DNA of 64,000 bases from Brachypalpus laphriformis. Taxonomy: Eukaryota; Arthropoda; Insecta; Diptera; Syrphidae. The notes under the pieces are model-generated. The model was not told the DNA's origin. It saw only the letters and a list, made by a program, of their open reading frames with translations, and did not search any database. Shown piece by piece: positions 10,109 through 20,583 of this stretch; the first letter of the stretch is position 1, and each line of letters begins with the position of its first letter. The stretch lies in assembly GCA_945910035.1 (NCBI GenBank), contig OX246754.1:64650678-64714677 (forward strand), given 5' to 3'. Both the position numbers and the translations under genes were made by a program.

Positions 10109-11737
10109 AGAATATATTTTGTAATCTGTTGTAGTTAAGAGGACGATGTTTACCTTTAATTGTTAATTTAGGTAAAGATAAATTTAATTTATATTTTATA
10201 TAAATATAATTTTTTTATTTGATGCTTTTTCAGCTCCAGGTTGTTGGGCTTGTTAACATAGTAGCTCCTATACACTTTAGGAAAACTCAATAACTTGAGA
10301 AATGTTACTCATTCCCTTGAATTGAAAAAAAAAAAAAATCAAGTGGAATGGATTCTTGAGTGAAATAAGTAAAAAACGATTTAATCGTTTAGAATACGCT
10401 TAGCTGCCGGGCAGCTCTGTGAGCCATACTATAAATTCATAAAATGCGGTATACTTTAGACAGCTTAGTTGTGGTAAACTTTGCGGAGAAAAATACATGT
10501 GGCATCTTCTTTCAAACAGTTCTGACTGAACCTCTTTCTTTCTTTTTATATAAATTGTAATAGAGTAGCAGTGGTCGCTTTATTTGGTTCCTTTTCAGTC
10601 TTACAATGTTATTTTGATTACTTAAACATCTCAGTTTTCTAAAAATAATTACAATGGCCATTAGCGTCTGTTTGTGGTTTGGTTTTTCAACTTGATATAC
10701 ATTTAAATTAAATTAATCGAGAGGCAGTGTTTTTTGTAAACTGTTTTTGAGAGCACTGGACAAGCAAGCATATCAACCTTATTTATCATATTAAATACTG
10801 AGTTATCATTCATTTTCATACAGTTAGCATTAGCACTTATAACACACCTCACATTTCCCTATCAAAAGTTGTATTTTTTTTTTTAATTTCGAATGTTGGA
10901 GAACAGTGCGTCATTTCTTTTGTAATTTCACATTTTTAATATTAATTCCTAGATATTCCAAAGCAAAATTATCCATAAAAATAATTTCTCAAAAACTTAG
11001 ATGGATACATTTTTGCTTTACCTAAGCCCAGTTCCCTCTTCTCGCAAAATAAAATTTTACCTGTAAGATTTTGCCCAACAAAACGCAGATACATTCTTGC
11101 TGGAGGAACGCTTTTCCAACAAAACAATATCCGACACAATCTGAAATCTATCCACTAAATTTGTGCCGGCATATTATTACTTATTATTGAAGTAAGTTTT
11201 TTTCAAGGTGTAAGGTCGCATACGAGTATTTTTTCGCTCCAAGTTTGAAAATGACACCGTACTATGTTGATATTAACTTTATTCATTTATCGGGTCACAT
11301 GAATAAGACGATAGAATCGAAATTGTAACTGAAATCCCTGTGAATAATCAGTAAAATGCCAGATTGTGACAAATGCAGAAATGGTATTAGAGGCGAAAGA
11401 GGTATTGAATGTGCGGGCGTGTGTAAAAAAGTTTTTCATAATACAAGATCCATGTAGCGGTTTAGATTCATACAGAAGTAATATTCTTAACACTAACACT
11501 TATGTAAAATTTATATGCGATTATTGCATATTATACATTCACAACATCGACCTAGCTTTAAAAGACATCCAAAGGAAAGTGAATACAAATGGTATGTACT
11601 TGCAGGAATATAAGCTTGAGTTCGAGGAAGCATTATTATTATTATTTTTTATTTTTTTCCTCTTGCACAACCCATGCCCGCGTGGCAACGACACTGCGAC
11701 CTGAAAAATCTATTGTATCGGAGGATTGGAGTTAATC
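10109..11737. other. DNAJC17 3' flank; gene-free AT-rich region
   Basis: The DNAJC17 3' UTR merges into AT-rich non-coding sequence with A/T homopolymers (10325-10338, 10871-10882) and a TTA run near 11635. The short ORFs on both strands at 11287-11704 overlap and show no domain. It ends at the TAA target site of the first MITE. Confidence 0.5.
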
Positions 11738-11740
11738 TAA

Positions 11741-12159
11741 CACGGTGTCTCCACGAGCCACGAGTCATGCTTGCTCATATGTTCGACATCTGTCAGACGA
11801 TGCTCAGGCAGCTGCTATATTTGAATGGGTGGGCAGTTCATGTCTGAACATTTCACTGAAGCTGGAGCTCATTTTTGCACTCAAAGCTTTAGAGCAACTG
11901 CACAATAAACAAGAAAAAGAGCAAAAACAAAGAAAGCGTTGATTCTGAGCAAATCCTTACGTTTTTCACTCGGTTGTGACTGAATTTCGTTCAAAGTGAC
12001 TGCTCATGCCCAACTCCATGGCAGGCATGGATGGCAAGCGATAAATCTAAACATACATGTCAGGGCATGCAAACATGAAGACATAATGCGGTCTCCATGA
12101 GACATTTTAAAGACAAGACATATGCCCAAGCATGACTCATGGCTCGCGGAGACACTATG
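11741..12159 (+). mobile_element. 419-bp Harbinger-like MITE, copy A
   Basis: Non-autonomous DNA transposon with imperfect terminal inverted repeats of about 35 bp (left end begins cacggtgtctccacgagcc; right end is its near-complement). It is flanked by TAA at 11738-11740 and 12160-12162. A 3-bp TWA target duplication is typical of PIF/Harbinger elements. It encodes no transposase; short ORFs inside it are chance readings of the repeat. Confidence 0.85.
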
Positions 12160-12182
12160 TAAGGGAAGTAGTACGTCTGTTA

Positions 12183-13023
12183 CATAGTGTCTCCACGAGC
12201 CATGAGTCATGCTTGGGCATATGTCTTGTCTTAAAAATGTCTCATGGAGACCGCATTATGTCTTCATGTTTGCATGCCCTGACATGTATGTTTAGATTTA
12301 TCGCTTGCCATCCATGCCTGTCATGGAGTTGGGCATGAGCAGTCACTTTGAACGAAATTCAGTCACAACCGAGTGAAAAACGTAACACCGTGTCTCCACG
12401 AGCCACGAGTCATGCTTGGGCATATGCCCGACATCTGTCAGACGATGCTCAGGCAGCTGCCATATTTGAATGGGTGGGCAGTTCATGTCTGAACATTTCA
12501 CTGAAGCTGGAACGCATTTTTCCACTCAAAGCTTTAGAGCAACTGCAAAATAAACAAGAAAAAGAGGAAAAACAAAGAAAGTGTCGATTCTGGGCAAATC
12601 CTTACGTTTTTCACTCGGTTGTGTAGGAATTTCGTTCAAAGTTACTGCTCATGCCCAACTCCATGGCAGGCATGGATGGCAAGCGATAAATCTAAACATA
12701 CATGTCAGGACATGCAAACATGAAGACATAATGCGGTCTCCATGAGACATTTTAAAGACAAGACATATGCCCAAGCATGACACATGGCTCGTGGAGACAC
12801 CGTGTTAGGATTTGCTCAGAATCAACGCTTTCTTTGTTTTTGCTCTTTTTCTTGTTTATTTTGCAGTTGCTCTAAAGCTTTGAGTGCAAAAATGAGCTCC
12901 AGCTTCAGTGAAATGTTCAGACATGAAGTGCCCACCCATTCAAATATGGCAGCTGCCTGAGCATCGTCTGACAGATGTCGAACATATGCGCAAGCATGAC
13001 TCGTGGCTCGTGGAGACACCGTG
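12183..13023 (-). mobile_element. 419-bp MITE copy C, inverted and interrupted by copy B
   Basis: Same family as copy A in reverse orientation, flanked by TTA at 12180-12182 and 13024-13026. It is split at 12383 by copy B. Removing copy B (419 bp) and one 3-bp target copy from the 841-bp span leaves exactly 419 bp, equal to copies A and B. It lies only 20 bp from copy A. Confidence 0.85.
12386..12804 (+). mobile_element. 419-bp MITE copy B, nested in copy C
   Basis: Complete copy in the same orientation as A, inserted into copy C. It is flanked by TAA (12383-12385) and TTA (12805-12807); uninterrupted family sequence has TAA there, so one base of the right target copy has probably changed. 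It is the most recent of the three insertions. Confidence 0.85.
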
Positions 13024-13216
13024 TTATGAAAGTGAGTATATCTTTAGTAACGGAGCATTTCATTTCCACTGAAGTGGAGAATACGTTTCCTTAACCATCA
13101 ATAAGGTCCAATATTTCAACATCGAATAACCTACCAAAGCAGTGTTGCCTGACCAAAATATCTGGTAAAGTGCAGAACATGTCTATTTTAGGGATTGAGT
13201 TGAGTATCTTTAAATT

Positions 13217-14702
13217 TTTTTTTTTTTTTTTTTTTCGAGGGTAGGTGAAAATCTTCAACAAAACACTATGAGGATCGACAGCGCGTGCTCATAGTAGTGT
13301 GGGATTCTTACCCACTAAAAGACCTCCCTTCAAAACAGACTTGTTTTCATTTTTACTACAACTAAGTATTCGACTTATCAAGTAGTTTTCATTTCACGTA
13401 ATAAGGATGTTTTGCAGGGACCTTCCCATTAGAAGTTCCTGCCAGCTCCGCAGTTTAGACGCGGTTACTTATCGCGCTAAGTCTAAAGGATTGGTTCTTC
13501 GTAGACGGCGCAGTAAATTTCTTTCTTCCAAAACTTGGAGGACTGTAATATTTACGTGACTTTCTAGTCGACTTCTATGCTTTCTCGCGTAGGTTTGAAT
13601 TTCGTCTTCTATAGTTTTAATGCCAAGATCTCTATGGATATCGCTATTTCTGATATACCATGTCGCATTAACAATACCTCTTAGCACTTTGTTTTCAAAA
13701 GTTTGTAACATTTTAATATTAGTTATTTTGGTACAAAAATAGTTGTATACCATATGTCCATACGGGCTTTAGCACTTGCTTATATAAAAGCAGTTTGTTC
13801 TCTATATTAAGCTTGGAATATTTTCCAAGTAACCAATACATTTCTCTATATTTATTAACTAGTTCTTTGCGTTTTTTCTTAACGTGCGTTTTCCATTTCA
13901 GCTTTGCATCAAGTGTCATTCCAAGATACTTAGCCTCGTTTGCAAACGGAATTTGAACCGAGTTTGAAAAGATCGGCAAATTATTTATTTTCTTATAAGT
14001 AAAATTTACATGAACAGATTTGGTCTCGTTAAGTGCGATTCGCCTGCGATCTAACCGGTCTCTAATATGGATATCTATGAGTCTCTCCATTGTCTTAAGG
14101 ACGAATGATGTTAGACTTATAGGTCTGTATGATTTAGGCAGCTCGCTAGGGCTATTGCCCGGCTTGGGGATGAAAACCACATTAACCTGCCTCCAGGTGG
14201 GTGGTATGTATCCCCAATTGTAGCTGGCTCTAAATAAAGCCCGTCAACCCCGGCAGGATGAGGTCAATTGACGTTTAGAGAAGTGCTGGAAACAGACTGT
14301 CACCGCCGGGGGCTTTAAAAGGTTTGAATGTGCCTACCGCCCATTCAACTTTCTCTGGACTGAATATTTTTCCAGATAAACTGTTAACTCTACTGTCCAC
14401 ATAAACCCTGTCGTTAACTGTGACACAGTTGACATGATCGTTTGCGAGCGATTTATGGATTCGTGCCGCTGTAGGCATGTCAGCAATGGTTCCGCAGCAT
14501 TTCCTCCAAGCAGCTCGTTTAGATCGTCTCAATACTAGATTGCATTCTGTGAGAGCAAACCTGTATTCGTCCCACCTCTTCATTCGCTTTGCAGAGTTGA
14601 AGAGTTTTCTGACTTTCTTCCTAAGTTCCGCCAGTTGGTCATTCCACCAAGGCACTTTGTGTTTGCTAACATATGTTTTTGGGACGTATAAATTAGGCAT
14701 CG
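13217..14702 (-). mobile_element. jockey/R1-like LINE, truncated and internally deleted
   Basis: Minus-strand element with a poly(A) tail seen as a T run at about 13217-13237. From the 5' side, 14700-14275 reads a linker region ('VPWWNDQLAELRKKVRKLF', 'FKPFKAPGGDSLFPALL'). Next, 14180-13719 reads 'VFIPKPG' and 'YRPISLTSFVLKTMERL', then passes directly to 'LNETKSVHVNFTYKK' and 'KYLGMTLDAKLKWKTHV'. The C-terminus follows at 13753-13469 ('MLQTFENKVLRGIVNA'). The palm with its YADD box is missing although the reading frame stays open across the junction. It is dead, and related to the relic at 1-1790. Confidence 0.75.
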
Positions 14703-14754
14703 AAAAAAAAATTCAAATTCCCACCCAGTCACTTTTGGGTGGGGGTTATATCAG

Positions 14755-17700
14755 GAGTAGTAGCCAGCCGAGGTCCTCCAGGTTGGGGGTTGTGCCGTCG
14801 GGTTAACTTCCCTACCACGTAAAAAAACCTTCGGTTACGAAGCAACCAACAGCCTCGGATACGGATGATTTTACTGTTGACGACCCAAGCAAACGTAAAA
14901 AGGACAACGATCTTCGTGTCTGCACGTGGAATGTTAGGTCCCTCTACAAACCACGCGCAGCCGAACAACTTGCGGAGGCCCTAGAGTGTCTCAAAGCAGA
15001 CATTACCGCCATCCAAGAAGTGCGATGGGATGGGCCGGGCAAAAGGAGGATGAAAAACTGCGACATCTACTACGGCGATTGCTACAGACAAGGACAGCGT
15101 CTATTCGGGTGGGGACTTGTCATTGGAGGAAGACCAACATAAGCCTAATATGCGTTCACGCCCCTCACGAGAAGAAGCACGACGCGCAAAGGATGACTTC
15201 TACCAGCTCTTGGACAAGACGTATGAGCAATGTCTTAGCCACGACGTTAAAATTGTCCTAGGTGATTTTAACGCAAAGCTAGGAAGAGAGAATGTCTGCG
15301 TGGTCGGCAAGCACAGCCTGTACGAGATCACATCCGACAACGGACTCAGGCTGACCGGCGTTGCGGCGGGGCGACACTTTTTCGTAGCTAGTACGCGGTT
15401 CCCACGTCTCGATATTCACAAAGGAACATGGCTCTCCCTTGATCGAAAAACTGTCAACCAAATCGATCACATTGTGATCGACACAAGGCACTCTTCCAGT
15501 ATTCTGGGTGTCCGGACTTTCCGAGGAGCCAACGTGGACTCGGATCACTACTTAGTTGTAGCCAAGGTACGAATGTGGATATCCAGAACGGAGCGAAATC
15601 AACGAAATACAGTGAGGAAATTTGACGTCGGGCGGCTACAATCGCAAGAGACCGCCAGAGGCTTTGCCGATCGAGTTTCTTCTTAATCTTAATCCAAGTC
15701 CTATGCCGCCAGCAGCAAATGTAGAAGACCAGTGGCAGCGTTGCCAACAATCCATCAGATATGCCGCCTCTGGTGTACTGGGTTTCTCTCGGCCACCACA
15801 ACGAAACCCCTGGTTTGATGAGGAATGCCGGCAAGCACATGCGGCTAAACAAGAGGCGTACAAAGCGGCGCTGCATAGAAGGACCAGAACTGCTTACGAG
15901 CTCTACGTGAGCAGGAGAAAAGAGGAACATCGACTTCTCAGAAAGAAGAAAAAGGAGCATGAGAAGCGCTTGATCGAGGAGATTGAGAGACTTTATTGCA
16001 GGATGTTCGAAATTTTACCAAAAGGTAAAAAAAAACATGCCAGGGTTTCAAAGCCAGAACAGAAGCCTGCAGGGACGAAAATGGTAACATAGTAGTAGAA
16101 TCGCAGTCGGTGCTGAGAATATGGAAGGAACACTTCTGCAGACTGTTAAACGGTGATGATGACCAATATTCTCCTGTTAGGCAGAATGAGCCATTCAACA
16201 GTGACGATGACATTCAAGATTCCCGTCAACCCGATCAGAATGAAGTGAGGATAGCGATATCTAAACTCAAATCCAACAAAGCTGCTGGAGCCGACGGCCT
16301 TGCCGCTATACTTTTCAAGGTAGGAGGAGATGAGCTGGTAAGGAACATGCACTAGCTCATCTGTAAAATCTGGTCGGACGAAAGTATGCCCGATGAATGG
16401 AACCTCAGCATCGTTTGCCCGATCCTGAAGAAAGGAGACCATCTGAACTGCGCCAACTACAGAGGTATAAGTCTCCCCAACATCGCATACAAGATCCTGT
16501 CTGCCATATTATGTGAACGCCTAAAACCGATCGTCAACCACCTGATAGGTCCTTATCAGTGCGGTTTTAGGCCGGAAAAGTCCACCATCGACCAAATATT
16601 CACACTACGGCAGATCTTGGAAAAAAAACCCATGAATATAAAATCGATAGCACCACCTCTTCATCGATTTCAAAGTTGCCTATGATAGCGTGTATAGAGA
16701 CGAGTTATACAGAGCCATGTCTAGTCTTGGCATCCCTGCCAAGCTCGTCCGTTTGTGCAGAATGACGATGGAGAACTTTCGCTGCTCCGTCAAAGTCGGT
16801 AAGAACATCACCAAACCGTTCGATGTCAGGAAAGGACTTAGACAAGGTGACGCGCTATCATGCGATCTCTTTAACATAGTACTTGAGAGAATTGTACGAA
16901 ACTCACAAGCCAACACCGGAGGTACAATCTTTAACAAGTCTGTACAACTCCTCGCTTATGCCGATGACATTGACATAATCGGAAGAGCTCAGCGGGCCGT
17001 CAATGGGGCTTTTGCTAGTATTGAGATCGAGGCAGCAAAGATGGGTTCAGCGGCAAATAAAAGCATAACACTGGCAGTAGCTTGATCATGTGGCTGGAAA
17101 AATTGTTCGCTCTGTTGATAATGATTTGCCCTTGACATCGATTATCGGGAAAAAAGTACTGTGAATCGGAAGCAATGACAATAATAACAAAAAATCTCCC
17201 CAGTTATCTGGACGCCACCCCTGGAGAATAGCTGAAACATAAACAACTGAGCTTCAAGAACCACTACACCAAAATCTTTTTCTCTCTCTCTATCCATCCT
17301 TTCCAACGCCCGCACTGTGTGTAAACATGTTAAAGGTATTCATAACCCTTTAAAGTGCGCGCAAATTATAAAAAAAAAAAAAAAAAAAACCAAATATATG
17401 CTGTCTACAAAAAAGGACACCCAACATCGGCGTCTTGGACAGAACGCCACAACAGACGGATATAATTTTGAGGTAGTAAAGAATTTTGTCTACCTAGGCC
17501 CTATGGTGAGCTCCGCAAATGACATCAGTAGGGAGATCACATGAAGAACTACCCTTGCCAATCGTTGTTTTTATGGGCTAGGATGGCAATTGAGTAGCAA
17601 AGCGCTATCTCGAACTACTAAGGTAACTCTTTATAAGACACTAATCATCCCAGTCCTGCTGTATGGCGCAGAGGCATGTGCTTTGACAAAACCGGATGAG

Positions 17701-18107
17701 GATGCCCTTGGTTATTTTGAGAAAAGTTCTTCGAGCGATCTTTGGTCCCGTCTGCATAGACGGTGAGTGGAGGAGAACGTGGAATGCCGAACTATACGGT
17801 CTGTACAAGGATATCGACGTAGCCAGAAGAGTTTACATACAGCGACTAAGATGGCTGGGTCCTTTAGAGCGGATGGAGCCCAACGTTCCCGCCAAGAAAG
17901 TCTTCGAATTCACCCCAGATGGACGGCGCAGTAGAGAACGACCTCGTGGTAGGTGGCGCAAACAAGTGGAGGAAAACCTCTACCAACTTGTCGTGTGCAA
18001 CTGGAGGCAGCTGGCTCGTAACCGTGCTGGCTGGAGAGGTTTGTTGGTTGAGGCCCAGGTCCACCCCGGACTGTAGCGCCACCGAAGTAAGTAAGTAAGT
18101 AGCCAGT
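14755..18107 (+). pseudogene. RTE-like LINE family A, copy 1 (degenerate)
   Basis: Plus-strand copy of the LINE best preserved at 54960-58537. It contains an endonuclease region (about 14900-15580: 'VRSLYKPRAAEQL', 'VLGDFNAKLGRE', 'VNQIDHIVID', 'DSDHYLVVAKVR'), a basic linker, and reverse transcriptase (about 16250-17050: 'NYRGISLPNIAYKILSAIL', 'YQCGFRPEKSTIDQIF', 'LAYADDIDIIGRAQ'). The C-terminus, at 17400-18076, ends 'GLLVEAQVHPGL'. Frame shifts, a stop near 16355 and a 0.3-kb insertion at about 17063-17388 inactivate it. It ends in an (AAGT)n tail at 18087-18105, only about 30 bp after the stop. The 5' end is truncated near 14755. Confidence 0.85.
17063..17388 (+). mobile_element. repeat insertion inside RTE-A copy 1, A-rich end
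   Basis: Interrupts the RT reading frame just after 'AAKMGSAAN'; LINE sequence resumes at 'accaaatatatgctgtc' (17389). It starts gcataacactggcagtag, shares blocks with 8848-9050, and ends in a run of about 20 A (17370-17388). The poly(A) end suggests a retroposon, but no pol III boxes were seen, so the class is open. Confidence 0.6.
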
Positions 18108-18165
18108 CGGTGTTTGTATTTGTTTTATGTGTAAAATTTGACTTTACTAGCATCTACTGGCTGGC

Positions 18166-19430
18166 TTCTTCTTCTTCTTCCTTTTTTCAGCGAGGTTATG
18201 ATCCGAAAATAAGGGATCATAACCCTCCCACTTCACTGCATTTCTACTGATCCGCCTGTGGGGTTCGCCTATTTTACCTCAGAAAATATCGGCAGGCATC
18301 CCGATTTTGGATCACTCGGTTACTGAGGCCAATAAAATGCCGATGTCGTCGCTTTTGTCTGATCCAGGCCTCCGTTTATAGGCCTGCCTTTCCTACATCA
18401 CGATGTCTTTGGAACGTGCATTGATATTGCCCTTTTAACAGGGTTCAAATGATCTCTTCTTTGAACGTGGCAATACCAGCTGAGCCGGTCGCGCTCTATT
18501 TTTTGTACGATGGTTTCTTTGACGTGAAAGTTTCCACGGATCTTCGAACTTCTTATTCAATCAAGCTTTGTCACTCCTGCTGTCATGCGAAGCATCTTCA
18601 TCTCAGCTGCCGTTAATTTACTCTCATACGTTTTGTACATCGTCCAACATTGTGAACCGTATGTGAGCGCTGGACGCACAACTGCGGTGTAGAGCATTCC
18701 CTTCAACTTAGGTGGCATTTTTCTGTCACCGAAGATAGCGGAATTTTCTCGCCACTTCATCCACCCTACGCTTACGCGATGATTGATGTCGTCATCACAG
18801 GTTGCTTTGCTATTGATCATAGATCCCAGATATTTGAACTTTCGCACTTGGGAAGCACAGTTCCATTCAAATAAATATCTGGAATAGGCCTGAGTGGATC
18901 AGAGATCGGGCAGCACAAGTACTCTGTCTTTTTGAACTAATGCGATACCCATTTCCCTCCAAAACGTCCACCCACACATCAAGTGCTCGTTTCAGGGATG
19001 TAGGATCACTTATGATGGCTCCATCATCAGCAAAGAATAACTGATGTACCTCGGGGTCCGTCACTTTACCTTCAAGCAGATAATCAAAGAGCAAATGACT
19101 TAAAACGCTTTCCTGGTGCACCCCGACTTGGATTGGGAACTCTTCGGTTACTCCAGCGGGGTATCTTACTTTTGTCTTTGCTCCTTCGTACATGTCCATG
19201 ATCATCTGTACATAGGTGTCTGGAACCCCCCGATGTTTTAGCGGCACCCATATCAGATCTTGTGGTTGTCTGTCGAATACCTTTTCAAAGTCAACCAGTA
19301 GAATATGCAAATCCCTTAAGGAATCACGATGTTTTTCCATTATGATCCTTATACTTTGGATTGCATCTGCGGTTGATTTACCCGAGACAAACCCACCCTG
19401 ATCACCAGATAACCGTATTGTTTTTCGCAA
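18166..19430 (-). mobile_element. RTE-like LINE family B, copy 1 (5'-truncated)
   Basis: Minus-strand element with a (GAA)n tail (plus-strand cttcttcttcttcttcc at 18166). The C-terminal ORF at 18847-18557 has 'KYLGSMINSKATCDDDINHR' and 'LTYGSQCWTMYKTYESKL'. The RT part at 19430-18867 has 'VSGKSTADAIQSIRIIMEKH', 'LLVDFEKVFDRQP' and 'HQLFFADDGAIISD'. Here the FADD box is still present. Frame shifts are present and everything 5' of the palm is lost. Copies 2 and 3 lie at 38603-40350 and 46757-47067. Confidence 0.8.
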
Positions 19431-19930
19431 GGGCTAGCAGCTCTAGCCCTTCTATGCAGCGCCGCTTTGTACGCCTCTTGTTTAGCCGCATGTGCTTGCC
19501 GGCATTCCTCATCAAACCAGGGGTTTCGTTGTGGTGGCCGAGAGAAACCCAGTACACCAGAGGCGGCATATCTGATGGATTGTTGGCAACGCTGCCACTG
19601 GTCTTCTACATTTGCTGCTGGCGGCAGCACTTAGATTAAGATTAGAAGAAACTCGATCGGCAAAGGTTCTGGCGGTCTCTTGCGATTGTAAATTTCCTCA
19701 CTGTATTTCGTTGATTTCGCTCCGTTCTGGATATCCGCATCCGTACCTTGGCTACAACTAAGTAGTGATCCGAGTCCACGTTGGCTCCTCGGAAAGTCCG
19801 GACACCCAGAATGCTGGAAGAGTGCCTTGCGTCGATCGCAATGTGATCGATTTGGTTGACAGTTTTTCGATCAAAGGAGAGCCATGTTCCTTTGTGAATA
19901 TCGAGACGTGGGAACCGCGTACGTACGCGT
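19431..19930 (-). mobile_element. internal fragment of RTE-A fused to the 5' side of RTE-B copy 1
   Basis: On the minus strand it encodes the end of the RTE-A endonuclease and the basic linker ('VEDQWQRCQQSIRYAASGVL', 'NPWFDEECRQAHAAKQEAYK'), matching about 15400-15900 of copy 1. It is missing both its own 5' and 3' ends. It abuts RTE-B copy 1 at a small palindrome (gggctagcagctctagccc, about 19426-19444) in the same orientation. Confidence 0.7.
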
Positions 19931-19942
19931 ATGAAGCTCTTA

Positions 19943-20241
19943 GGTCGGTAATTATCAAGCGCTCTTAAATCGATTTTAATTTTATGAAGCTCTAAGAGCT
20001 TAATTCTGACTAAAATCAGGAAAATACAATGTTTCCTTTATCTTTCACATTTCTTCCAGTTCGAAAGAGAGTTCGGAAACTCATTTTAGAACGCGTTTGG
20101 AAATCAGAAAATTAATTTTTCGCATATCTGAATTAGCATGGACACAATCCTATTAGTGCTTGGTGAATACGTAGCAAAAATTTAAAACTAAGAGCTTCAT
20201 AAAATTAAAATCGATTTAAGAGCGTTTGATAATTACAGGCC
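19943..20241. mobile_element. 299-bp MITE with long inverted repeats (X family)
   Basis: Left end ggtcggtaattatcaagc and right end cttgataattac-like complement form inverted repeats of about 55 bp. They are flanked by TTA at 19940-19942 and 20242-20244. About 190 bp of the right half matches the right part of the MITE at 27113-28016, so this is a fold-back relative with two copies of the same end. Confidence 0.7.
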
Positions 20242-20244
20242 TTA

Positions 20245-20358
20245 ACTTAAGAGTGGTTGGGACCACTCATACGTCTTATGAGCCCTAATAAATCTGCACT
20301 AATATGGTGAACAGGTTTATGAAGCTCATATTTTAAGATTGGTCGGTGAATACCGGCC
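20245..20358 (-). mobile_element. X-family MITE end fragment
   Basis: Reverse complement of the first about 115 bp of the X MITE at 27113, ending in taccggcc at 20358. It lies directly beside the 299-bp MITE, so the latter probably inserted into an older X copy. The GCC1 start codon is 225 bp downstream. Confidence 0.65.
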
Positions 20359-20583
20359 TAGTGTCGGCATTTGGATAACGTGTATTCCACCCGCACAATA
20401 GAAACCATTCTACTACTCTGTGTACACCCATTAAACCAGTTCAAATTGATACCTTAACGTCAAAGTGCAATCAGCTGTCATTTTATTTGTTTTCTTGCCA
20501 CGAAATTGCAAATTTACGTCAATTCTTATGTGTCAAAAATGTTTTAGATTTTTAGAGTATTAAGAGTCACCTAAAGTAATACC

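Noticed and set aside
11287..11704. Overlapping ORFs on opposite strands downstream of DNAJC17
   Set aside because: Mutually antisense, AT-rich, without domains or splice signals.
11745..13019. Several 60-92-codon ORFs on both strands
   Set aside because: All are readings of the 419-bp MITE copies and repeat with them; no domain and no independent support.
18087..18105. Tandem AAGT repeats as an independent microsatellite or CRISPR-like array
   Set aside because: They recur at each RTE-A/LINE-C 3' end, so they are element tails; no spacer-repeat structure exists anywhere in the window.
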